From: Halosimplex amylolyticum
Lineage (GTDB): Archaea; Halobacteriota; Halobacteria; Halobacteriales; Haloarculaceae
Length of the DNA stretch: 64,000 nt
Direction: 5' to 3'
Assembly: GCF_051414035.1 (NCBI RefSeq)
Contig: NZ_JBLKNW010000003.1
Location: 62,001 to 126,000 of the forward strand
The notes below the pieces were generated by a model. That model was given only the letters and a program-made list of their open reading frames with translations, was not told the DNA's origin and did no database searches. Position numbers and translations under genes: made by a program. Below are positions 6,725 to 14,342 of the stretch, piece by piece. Position 1 is the first letter of the stretch; every line of letters starts with the position of its first letter.

Positions 6725-8677
6725 ATGAGTTCAGGACAACGGATTGGGGAAGAAGTGACTCTCTCGGTGGAGAACATTGGGGGGATCGACCGTAGCGCCG
6801 TCACGTTCTCTCCCGGGGTGACGATCCTCACTGGCCGCAACGCCACGAATCGAACCTCCTTGCTCCAGGCCATCATGGCCGCGCTCGGGAGCGACAACGC
6901 GACGTTGAAAGGCGACGCCGAGGAAGGACGAGCCGAGCTCACGATCGGGGGCGAAACCTACACCCGGTCACTCACGGCCCAGGGCAACGGTGTCGTCGAA
7001 ACCGGTGACCCGTACCTGGACGACTCGACTCTCGCGGATCTGTTCGCGTTCCTCCTGGAATCGAACGAGTGTCGCCAGGCCGTAGCGCGTGGCGACGACC
7101 TCCGCGAGATCCTCATGCGACCCGTCGATACGGACGAGATCGAACGAGAGATCGACGATTTGAAGAGCGAGAAGAAGCAGATAGACTCGGAAATAGAGAA
7201 CATATCGAATCTCACGGACAGACTGCCAACGTTAGAAGAAAATAAGACGGAAGTAGAATCAGAAATCGAAGATGTAGAGTCCGATCTCGAAGATAAACGG
7301 ACGGAGCTCGACGATGCAGACAGAGAAGTGGAAGAGACGAGAGAAAAGAAAGAAGAGCTCGAATCGAAGCTCGACGATCTCAACCGATCGAGGGACGAGC
7401 TACAGCGAGTGACGGACAAGATCGAGTCGGAGCGAGAGAGTATCGCGGGGCTCGAAGCCGAGAAAGAGGACCTGGAGAGCGATTTCGAAGGGCTCTCGCC
7501 GATCTCCGACGAGAAGATCGGGGACATCGATGCCGAGATCCAGCGGTTGCGGGGAGAGATCGACGCGATGGACCGGACCGTGACCGAGCTCCAGTCGGTC
7601 ATCCAGTTCAACGCGGAGTTCCTCGAGGACGAACAGCCAGAGGTAGCGACCGCGATCGGCAGCGATACAGGCGATGGCGGAGCCGTGACCGACGAACTCC
7701 TCGCGGACTCCGAGACGGTGACCTGCTGGACCTGCGGTTCGTCGGTCGAAACCGATCAGATAGAGTCGACACTCGATCAGTTACGGTCGCTCCGCGAGCA
7801 GAATGTCCAGGAGCAACAGTCCCTCGAGGAAGAGATCGACCGGCTCGAGTCGGAGAAGCGCGACCTCGAACGGGAGCGCGAGCGGTATCGGTCGCTCCAG
7901 CAAGAGATCGCCGACGTCCAAGCGGAGATAGAAGACAGGACGGAACGCCTCGGCTCGCTGCGGGAGCGACGGGACGAACTCGAGGGCGAGATCGACAACC
8001 TGGAAGACGACGTCGAGGCGTTACAGGGTGCCGACTACAGCGAGGTGCTCGAGATCAGCGAGGAGGTGAACAGACTCGAATTCGAGATAGAGCGGCTCGC
8101 CGAGGAGCGCTCGGAGATCGAGGCCGAGATCGAACGGATCGAAGCGAAACGGGACGAGCGCACCGAGCTCGAATCCCGTCGGGAAGAGATCCAGCGGGAA
8201 CTCGACAGACTCCGGAACCAGGTGGATCGGCTCCAGGAGGAGGCTATCGAGGAGTTCAACGACCACATGGAGACGGTTCTCGAACTGCTCGAATACGACA
8301 ATCTGGAGCGCATCTGGATCGAGCGGACGCGCGAACGCGTCCGGGAGGGTCGCAGCAAAGTAGAGAAAGAACGGTTCGACCTGCACGTCGTCCGGAGCGT
8401 CGACGGCGGGCGAGTCTACGAGGACACTGTCGACCACCTCAGTGAGAGCGAGCGCGAGGTCACCGGACTCGTGTTCGCGCTGGCCGGCTACCTCGTCCAC
8501 GAGGTATACGACGAGGTACCCTTCATGCTCCTCGACTCCATCGAAGCGATCGACGCGGACCGGATCACGAAGGTCGTCGACTACCTGAACGGGTACGCGG
8601 ACAACCTCGTCGTCGCGCTCCTGGAAGACGACGCTGCGGCGCTAGACGACAACTATCAACGGATCACGTCGATCTAA
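6725..8677 (+). CDS. Archaea-specific SMC-related protein (RdfA partner)
   Basis: 650 residues with SMC/Rad50 architecture: an N-terminal ATPase lobe, a coiled coil from about 130 to 310, a zinc-hook-like CWTC at residues 334-337, a returning coiled coil to about 540, and a C-terminal ATPase lobe. The P-loop is degenerate: residues 37-45 read GRNATNRTS, with Asn and Arg where Rad50-type motifs have Gly-Lys. The signature-like segment LSESEREVTGLVFALAG and a Walker-B-like FMLLDSIEAID (Asp near 604) are present. It may therefore bind ATP weakly or scaffold rather than hydrolyse. A TATA-like TTTATC 28-33 bases upstream suggests a leaderless transcript of its own. The gene follows the RdfA-like gene, the usual arrangement of this pair. 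Confidence 0.85.
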   Translation: MSSGQRIGEEVTLSVENIGGIDRSAVTFSPGVTILTGRNATNRTSLLQAIMAALGSDNATLKGDAEEGRAELTIGGETYTRSLTAQGNGVVETGDPYLDDSTLADLFAFLLESNECRQAVARGDDLREILMRPVDTDEIEREIDDLKSEKKQIDSEIENISNLTDRLPTLEENKTEVESEIEDVESDLEDKRTELDDADREVEETREKKEELESKLDDLNRSRDELQRVTDKIESERESIAGLEAEKEDLESDFEGLSPISDEKIGDIDAEIQRLRGEIDAMDRTVTELQSVIQFNAEFLEDEQPEVATAIGSDTGDGGAVTDELLADSETVTCWTCGSSVETDQIESTLDQLRSLREQNVQEQQSLEEEIDRLESEKRDLERERERYRSLQQEIADVQAEIEDRTERLGSLRERRDELEGEIDNLEDDVEALQGADYSEVLEISEEVNRLEFEIERLAEERSEIEAEIERIEAKRDERTELESRREEIQRELDRLRNQVDRLQEEAIEEFNDHMETVLELLEYDNLERIWIERTRERVREGRSKVEKERFDLHVVRSVDGGRVYEDTVDHLSESEREVTGLVFALAGYLVHEVYDEVPFMLLDSIEAIDADRITKVVDYLNGYADNLVVALLEDDAAALDDNYQRITSI

Positions 8678-8710
8678 GTACCGATCGGTGACGGTCCACC
8701 GACGCCACAG

Positions 8711-8716
8711 TTATAT
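8711..8716 (+). promoter_or_regulatory. TATA box of the enolase-superfamily gene
   Basis: TTATAT lies 24-29 bases before the ATG at 8740, the spacing expected for a leaderless haloarchaeal transcript. Confidence 0.55.
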
Positions 8717-8739
8717 GGGACCCGGGCCGTCGTTTTGGT

Positions 8740-9906
8740 ATGTCTCAGGAGATCGAACGCATCGAAACGATCGAGTTCGGATATCAACTCCGGGACGTCG
8801 GGACGCCACCCGGTGGCTTCGACATCGTCTACGACCCCGGCAACGAGATGGAGCGGCGACTCTTCGCCGTCCGGATCGAAGTGAGCGACGGACTGACCGG
8901 CGAGTACGTCGGGAGTAACTCGCCGGGGGCGGCACAGATCAACATGGTCGCGGACTATCTCGTCGGCGAGAACCCTCTAGAGCGGGAGAAACACTGGTCG
9001 GAGTTGAAACGCGCGCTCCGGAAGTACGACCGAATGGGGATCGGCCCGCTCGATATCGCCCTCTGGGATTACGCGGGAAAGCGCTACAACGCGCCGATCC
9101 ACGAACTGCTCGGGACGTACCGTCAGCGACTCCCGGCCTACGCGTCCACTTACCAGGGCGACCGGAGCGGCGGTCTCGATTCACCGGCGGCGTACGCCGA
9201 CTTCGCAGAGCGATGCCGCGAGTTGGGGTACCCTGGCTACAAGGTCCACGGCTGGGACGGCGACTGGCGAGACGTCGACCTCCTGGACGCGACAGTGCGT
9301 GCCGTCGGCGACCGAGTCGGCGAAGAGATGGACCTGATGGTCGACCCCGCCTGTAACCTCGAGACGTTCGCCGACGCACTCCAGATCGGTCGGGCCTGCG
9401 ACGAGTACGGCTATCTCTGGTACGAAGACCCGTATCGCGACGGAGGCATCTCTCAGCACGCACACCGCAAACTCCGTCAGCAACTCGATACGCCTCTGCT
9501 CCAGACCGAGCACGTCCGCGGCCTAGAGCCGCACGCAGACTTCGTCGCGAACGAGTCGACCGATTTCGTCCGCGCAGACCCGGAGTACGACGGCGGTATC
9601 ACCGGTGCCATGAAGATCGCCAGGGTCGCCGAAGGGTTCGGACTCGACACCGAATTCCACGCACCCGGCCCGGCGCAGCGCCACTGCATGGCCGCCACGC
9701 GGAACGCGAACTACTACGAGATGGCACTCGTTCACCCCGACGCCGCCAATACGACCCCACCAGTCTATGCCGGTGAGTACGAGGACGATCTAGAAGCTAT
9801 CGACGACGATGGAACGGTGCCCGTTCCGAACGATCCGGGTCTCGGTGTCGAGTACGACTGGGACTACATTCAGGCCAACGAGACCGGGCGTCGAGTCTAC
9901 AGCTAA
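8740..9906 (+). CDS. Mandelate racemase/muconate-lactonising (enolase superfamily) enzyme
   Basis: 388 residues, full length for the superfamily. The N-terminal capping domain (about 1-130) precedes a (beta/alpha)7-beta barrel. Visible catalytic elements are YPGYKVHGW (base side, about 165-175), metal ligands in LMVDPACN, WYEDPYRDGG and LLQTEHVRG, and a His in FHAPGPAQRH. This arrangement fits sugar-acid dehydratases or epimerases that abstract a proton alpha to a carboxylate. Its neighbours (a decayed sugar isomerase and an RraA-type aldolase) support a sugar-acid pathway. The exact acid cannot be assigned. It has its own promoter and stands alone after the SMC-related gene. Confidence 0.88.
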   Translation: MSQEIERIETIEFGYQLRDVGTPPGGFDIVYDPGNEMERRLFAVRIEVSDGLTGEYVGSNSPGAAQINMVADYLVGENPLEREKHWSELKRALRKYDRMGIGPLDIALWDYAGKRYNAPIHELLGTYRQRLPAYASTYQGDRSGGLDSPAAYADFAERCRELGYPGYKVHGWDGDWRDVDLLDATVRAVGDRVGEEMDLMVDPACNLETFADALQIGRACDEYGYLWYEDPYRDGGISQHAHRKLRQQLDTPLLQTEHVRGLEPHADFVANESTDFVRADPEYDGGITGAMKIARVAEGFGLDTEFHAPGPAQRHCMAATRNANYYEMALVHPDAANTTPPVYAGEYEDDLEAIDDDGTVPVPNDPGLGVEYDWDYIQANETGRRVYS

Positions 9907-9967
9907 CTCGGCCACTGGCCGTCGCTGGTGGACCGATCGAACGCCGCTATTCGAACTGAATACCGGC

Positions 9968-10264
9968 CTATTCAGGGTGTTCTGCGACACGTCTGTCCAT
10001 GTCTTCCAGCGCCGTGAGCGAACGATGCAAGTTCGTGTACACGCCGCCACCCACCGAGTACTCCTGGACTCCGACAGGACCATCATATCTGACTGAACGG
10101 AGGAAACCGACCAGGACGAAATTGTCGAGTTTCCCCGAATCGAGCGTCCCGGTGGTCACCTCGCCGCCGAGCGTAGAACTCCCACACAGATCGATCGAAT
10201 GGAGATGCGGAGTGACCGAACGGATGCGGTCGTCCGGAGCGCCCCGTCTACGGTGTACCAGTGA
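9968..10264 (-). pseudogene. Sugar phosphate isomerase/epimerase, C-terminal remnant cut by an IS630 element
   Basis: The minus strand encodes a recognisable TIM-barrel isomerase C-terminus: HLHSIDLCGSST, LDSGKLDNFVLVGFL and YDGPVGVQEYSVGGG, followed by a stop at 9968. Just upstream of it the coding continues in another frame as WYTVDGAL, a motif expected directly before it in this family, so there is a frameshift near 10225-10235. At 10265 the IS630 element begins. Beyond the element (11318-11370) the minus strand reads RIGAVFCG in the frame that joins to YHWYTVDGAL when one TA copy is removed. No N-terminal half survives. Sequence shows the pieces; the family call rests on motif recognition. 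Confidence 0.65.
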
Positions 10265-10266
10265 TA

Positions 10267-11315
10267 CAGTAACCGTTAGAATTATCCGCTCATAGAATGT
10301 AGCAATAGCCAATGGATCATCTCGACGAGATCTCCGTCGAAGAACTCCATGACGCCCTCGACGACGTCGATGGAAACAAGCCGACACAACGGTTGTTAGC
10401 TGCGATCGCGTACAAAAACGGCGTGACGCAAACCGAACTTGCCGAGTGGCACGACACCGGGCGAAGAACGATCTACAGCTGGCTGATGCGATTCGATACG
10501 GACGAACCGCTTGCGCAAGCTGTCTCTGATGCTCATCGATCGGGGAGGAAACGAAAGCTCTCAGAATTACAGCAAGAAGAGTTCGAACAATCCGTTCACG
10601 GACCACCCGAGGAAGTCGGGATCGACGCGCCGGCGTGGACGCCGGCGCTCGTCCAGGAGTTTCTCGAGGAAACCTACGGCGTCGAGTACTCCTATCCGAG
10701 TTGTCGGCGGTTGCTCAAAGAAGCTGGATTGAGGTATCAAAGACCACCCCATACAGCCGCCGAAGCCAAGGAATCCGACAAAGACGAGCTCCACGACGAG
10801 ATCAAAAAATGCGAGCGGAGATGGACGCCAAAATAGTTTCCATCGACCAAACCAGGAGATCGGTTCGGGTCGAGCCGCGTGGATTCCGCGCGGCACGCGG
10901 CCGACCGTCGAACTTTCCGGCCAACGCGGCTGGACGTACCTGTTTGGCGCGATCACCGAGGACGGCAACTGCTGTTTCTCACGGTTCACCGAGTACGTTA
11001 CCGCTGATCACGCGGACTATTTCATATTTCCGTGATACAAAGAATTCGAATAAGACTTGATCGTCGTGCTCGATGGTGCGCCGTACTTCGAGGCGTCGGC
11101 CGTCACGGACCTGACGGCCCGTGACGACCTCTCCTTCGTCACGTTACCGGCGAATACGCCCGAACACAGTCCTGTCGAAGGGTACTGGCGACAATTCCAA
11201 AACGCTCTCAGCAACCGGTTCTTCGACTCGCTTGAGTAACTGACCAGCGCGATCGATACCGCCCTCGACCAACCTGCGTTCCCCAAGAGTGAGCAACTAT
11301 TTCTAACGCTTGCTG
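10267..11315 (+). mobile_element. IS630-family insertion sequence, decayed
   Basis: The element is 1049 bases long, begins with CAG, ends with CTG, and is flanked on both sides by TA, the target duplication of IS630/Tc1 elements. Including the flanking A or T, the terminal inverted repeats (10266-10292 and 11290-11316) match at 21 of 27 positions, with the core CGTTAGAA. The internal transposase gene carries several lesions. The element interrupts a sugar-isomerase remnant on the minus strand. Confidence 0.8.
10312..11313 (+). pseudogene. IS630 transposase, multiply frameshifted
   Basis: The first 174 codons are open and encode the helix-turn-helix domain (GVTQTELAEWHDTGRRTIY, then YPSCRRLLKEAGL). 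Near 10815 the frame shifts: MDAKIVSIDQTR continues in another phase. A further shift near 10880 leads to VELSGQRGWTYLFGAITEDG, and a third near 11040 to LIVVLDGAPYFEAS. The acidic DDE-type segment LPANTPEHSPVEGYWRQF is present. A stop at 11237 replaces an expected continuation into TSAIDTALDQ. With at least three frame breaks the transposase cannot be functional. Confidence 0.85.
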
Positions 11316-11519
11316 TAGCCACAGAACACTGCCCCGATTCGCTGGTCGTCGATGCGGGACGGTTCCCCTCGAGACTACCGGATCTCACGACCAAAACCCG
11401 AACGAGGGTAGAGTCGCATTGACAGTCGAGCATCCGTTCGGGAACCATCCACCACCACGAAACGAGAATAGCACGCCGCTACCCATAGACTCAATTATCG
11501 TCTATACGTCCGGCGGAGC

Positions 11520-12284
11520 ATGGCTCCAGAATACGATTTCGATCTAGAGGACGAGCCGCGACAGCTCGACATTACGGACCTCGAACGCATCGAGCGCTTC
11601 AAGGAGGCCGGTTACGGTGGCAGCGTCGCAGATGCGCTGTACAACGTCGGCGTCCGCGATTTCGTATTCGATCAGGACTTCTTCGCGATCGACGACGGCG
11701 AGATACTGGCTGGTCGTGCCCTCCCCGTCAAACTCCACACGCAGGCCGCGACTGACGAGACCGAAGACCCCGGCGAACAAGCTGAGGGAGACGAAGAAGT
11801 CCATCCGCAGAAACGGATGATGCGCACCGTCGAGAGCCAGCCAGACGGGAGTATCCTCTGTTTCGATACCGGTGGAGACATGCAACCGGCTCACTTCGGT
11901 GAGATGAGCTGCACGTTAGCTTACTCACACGGTGCCCGTGGGATGCTCTGCGCTGGAAACGTTCGCGACACCCGGTACGTGAGACAGATGGAAGAGTTCC
12001 CGGTGTATACGCTGGGAACGACGCCGAACTGGCACGGCGGTTGGGAGATTATTGATGTTGACGTCCCCATCCATCTGCCTGGTCACCTAAGTCACTACGT
12101 CACGGTCCGTCCGGGCGATTTCATATTCGGGGACTTCGATGGCGTTCAAATAATACCCCGCGAAGTCGTCGACGAAGTGTTGTTGCGTATCGAGGACATC
12201 TACGAAGAAGAAAACGAAGAGCGCAGAAAGATCGCCGAAGGCATGCCTATCGACGAAGTCTACGAGGAATACGGTGTGCTGTGA
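11520..12284 (+). CDS. RraA-like (HMG/CHA aldolase-type) protein
   Basis: 254 residues. The core after residue about 100 matches the RraA/4-hydroxy-4-methyl-2-oxoglutarate aldolase fold: FDTGGDMQPAHFGEM, then SHGARGMLCAGNVRDTRYV with the conserved Arg-Asp pair used for metal and substrate binding, and VRPGDFIFGDFDGVQIIP. The family includes metal-dependent aldolases and decarboxylases of 2-keto acids as well as non-enzymatic RNase E inhibitors; archaea lack that RNase E target, so an aldolase role on a sugar-derived keto acid is more likely here. The N-terminal 60 residues are acidic and longer than in minimal family members. It stands alone downstream of the IS630 scar. Confidence 0.8.
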   Translation: MAPEYDFDLEDEPRQLDITDLERIERFKEAGYGGSVADALYNVGVRDFVFDQDFFAIDDGEILAGRALPVKLHTQAATDETEDPGEQAEGDEEVHPQKRMMRTVESQPDGSILCFDTGGDMQPAHFGEMSCTLAYSHGARGMLCAGNVRDTRYVRQMEEFPVYTLGTTPNWHGGWEIIDVDVPIHLPGHLSHYVTVRPGDFIFGDFDGVQIIPREVVDEVLLRIEDIYEEENEERRKIAEGMPIDEVYEEYGVL

Positions 12285-12756
12285 GAGGGGCTTGTGTAGA
12301 CGCTAGCAAAAACAGATAACTATCTAAGCTACTAGAATATGAAGCAAAAAGAGGTATTTTGTGTCTCGCAAACTCGCCTGCTTCATTGATCGGGTCGCTC
12401 GCACGACGGCGGCGATGTTCAGCCGGCGGACGCGACCGGCACGGATCGGATTCCTGCCAGCCAACGCTGCGCAAGACCGATGGTAGCGACTGATAACCAT
12501 CAAATTCAGATACTGTTAGACGTCTATACCTATTAGTATCGTTCTCGATCGTCCCGACTCAGTGTGCCTTCGTGACCGAAGTTCCGACCTCCGACGATGG
12601 ATCCTGCGGCCCGTGGACGAGCAGTCCGTGGAGACGTGCGTTTCCCCGCATCAATTCACCGGTCGGACGTCAGCGGTTCAGACGGGGTCGGTGCGGCCTT
12701 CGAGACCGTGAATTTCGGGCAGGGAGCGCCCGATCGCGGCTGGTCGAAGCCTTCGA
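12285..12756. other. Intergenic stretch, no supported gene
   Basis: The stretch holds an 8-base perfect inverted repeat, ATGAAGCA at 12339 and TGCTTCAT ending at 12386, separated by 32 bases, which could be a hairpin or the trace of a small mobile element. Short open frames exist on both strands but none shows a recognisable family or haloarchaeal composition. Confidence 0.4.
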
Positions 12757-13194
12757 TCAGGCGGGGTCGACGGCGCGTTCGAGGTCGCGCGTTTCGACGC
12801 CCGTCCGGATCTCTTTGGCGCGTCTGCGGACGGCGCCGACGTACCGCTCGATCTCACTCGGTCGCTTCCCGTAGAACGAGGCGACCCAGTTCGTGTCCGT
12901 TCCGGGCATCGTCAGGAAGTACGCGGCGAGCGTGTCCCGGCCCGCCTGGACGACCTCCGGCGGAACCCCGCGCTCGCCGGTGCCCTCCTCCTGGAACCCG
13001 TTCACGTCGAAGTAGACGTCGGCGTAGAGGGTCGCCGTCTCCGGGTCGTCGAAGGTCATCTCGACGTGTTCGGGCGCCTCGAACCGGTATCGCGGGTCCG
13101 CATCCCCGCCGGGCGCGAACTCGACGACGCGGACGTCGAGGACGTAGTCTTCGTACACGGTCTCCGTTCCGTCGGCACGTTCGGGTCCTGTCAT
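12757..13194 (-). CDS. Small hypothetical haloarchaeal protein
   Basis: 145 residues, acidic, with no signal peptide or membrane segment. The N-terminal half is beta-rich (YVLDVRVVEFAPG, EHVEMTFDDPETATLYADVYF). The C-terminal half is helical (EVVQAGRDTLAAYFLTMPG, SEIERYVGAVRRRAKEIR). The start ATG at 13194 fits the codon usage and charge pattern of real genes here. I do not recognise the family. It is divergent from the IclR gene at 13476, with 281 bases between; that region contains an inverted repeat at 13293-13312. Confidence 0.65.
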   Translation of the reverse strand: MTGPERADGTETVYEDYVLDVRVVEFAPGGDADPRYRFEAPEHVEMTFDDPETATLYADVYFDVNGFQEEGTGERGVPPEVVQAGRDTLAAYFLTMPGTDTNWVASFYGKRPSEIERYVGAVRRRAKEIRTGVETRDLERAVDPA

Positions 13195-13292
13195 GGTGAA
13201 TCGGTCGACGTGGTCGGTCGGCGTCCCGCGACCGGCGTCGCGGAACCCAGACGTACGGGAGATCCCTCCACTGGCGGGGTTGAACCTTGCTA

Positions 13293-13312
13293 GTAGCGGT
13301 GTATCCCGCTAC
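13293..13312. promoter_or_regulatory. Inverted repeat between the hypothetical gene and the second IclR gene
   Basis: GTAGCGG and CCGCTAC flank 6 bases. It sits about 100 bases from the minus-strand start and 164 bases before the IclR start, so it could serve either promoter. Confidence 0.35.
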
Positions 13313-13475
13313 GTATCGCTCGGGAGCGCTACCGAGAGACAGGTCGGTCCCGCAGGGAGAGGCGGTCACCGAAGAAGCACCACGGTTCTCGGCGGCGGCG
13401 CGTCGATGAGGCAGTTGTTCCGCGGCCGCTCACCCTGCGATAACGCTTTATGCGACGCTCACCAGACTGAGAGAC

Positions 13476-14309
13476 ATGGTCGCTTCCGGGCCGGAGACGC
13501 TCAAATCGAGCGAGAAACTGTTCGCGCTCGTCGACGCGCTGCTCGAACTGGGCGAGGCGGGAGTGACGGAGCTGGCGGAACACGTCTCCTTCCACAAGAG
13601 CACTGTCTACGTCCATCTCCAGACGATGCGGGAGAACGGGTTCGTGAACAAGTCGGGGGATAAATACCGCCTCTCACTGCACTTTCTCACGATCGCTGAA
13701 GCGATCAAGAATCAGCACGCCGTCTATCGAAACGGAAGCGTGGAGATCGACCGCCTGGCCGAAGAGACCGGTGAGCTGGTCTGCCTCGGTATTCCGGAAG
13801 ACGGGAGTGTCGTCGTCGTCCACGAGGCACAGGGCGAGAAGACGACGCAGAGCATCTCCGTCGGGACGAAGATGCCCCTCACGGAGACTGCGATGGGAAA
13901 GGTGATCCTCGCCTTCGCCACCGGGTCCGAAGACGGCGGGGACCGACCGCCCGGTGACGACGAGTTCGCCGAGGCGGTCGGTGCGGTCGACAGCGACCAC
14001 GAACTGGCCACCGAGATCGCGGCGATCCGTCGCGACGGGTACCTCGTCTCGGGCGGCGAGTTCGACGAGGAGATGCCGTACATCGCCGAACCCGACGTCG
14101 GGAAGCCGCGGTCGGAGTCCCATCACGCCAGGGTCCAGAACCGGACCGTCGCGGCGCCGATACGAGCGGACGGACGTCCCGTCGGTGCCGTGACGGTGAC
14201 CGGGCCAGCGAATCGGCTCAGTGACGAGTATCTCGACGACGTCCGGCAGCAAGTCATCAGTACGGCCGACGAGATCAGACAGAAGTTGACTGTCACTCAG
14301 CGCTTCTAG
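13476..14309 (+). CDS. IclR family transcriptional regulator
   Basis: 277 residues. The winged helix-turn-helix (about residues 8-70) contains VTELAEHVSFHKSTVYVHL and the wing GFVNKSGDKYRLSL. The effector domain has the usual MPLTETAMGKVILAF and AAPIRADGRPVGAVTVTGP segments, with an acidic insertion in the middle (about 150-180 and 205-225) that makes it slightly longer than average. A TATA-like CTTTATG lies near 13450. It converges on the GH127 gene at 14343, and the nearest large unexplained regulatory region is upstream of the first ABC importer; control of one or both is an inference from position. Confidence 0.88.
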   Translation: MVASGPETLKSSEKLFALVDALLELGEAGVTELAEHVSFHKSTVYVHLQTMRENGFVNKSGDKYRLSLHFLTIAEAIKNQHAVYRNGSVEIDRLAEETGELVCLGIPEDGSVVVVHEAQGEKTTQSISVGTKMPLTETAMGKVILAFATGSEDGGDRPPGDDEFAEAVGAVDSDHELATEIAAIRRDGYLVSGGEFDEEMPYIAEPDVGKPRSESHHARVQNRTVAAPIRADGRPVGAVTVTGPANRLSDEYLDDVRQQVISTADEIRQKLTVTQRF

Positions 14310-14342
14310 CACAGTTCGCATCGGCACCCAGAGTGTGGCGGA

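Noticed and set aside
12320..12480. A coding-like minus-strand frame containing ATRSMKQASLRDTKYL
   Set aside because: It is strongly basic, lacks a start and a known family, and spans an inverted repeat. It might be a transposon trace, but I could not support it.
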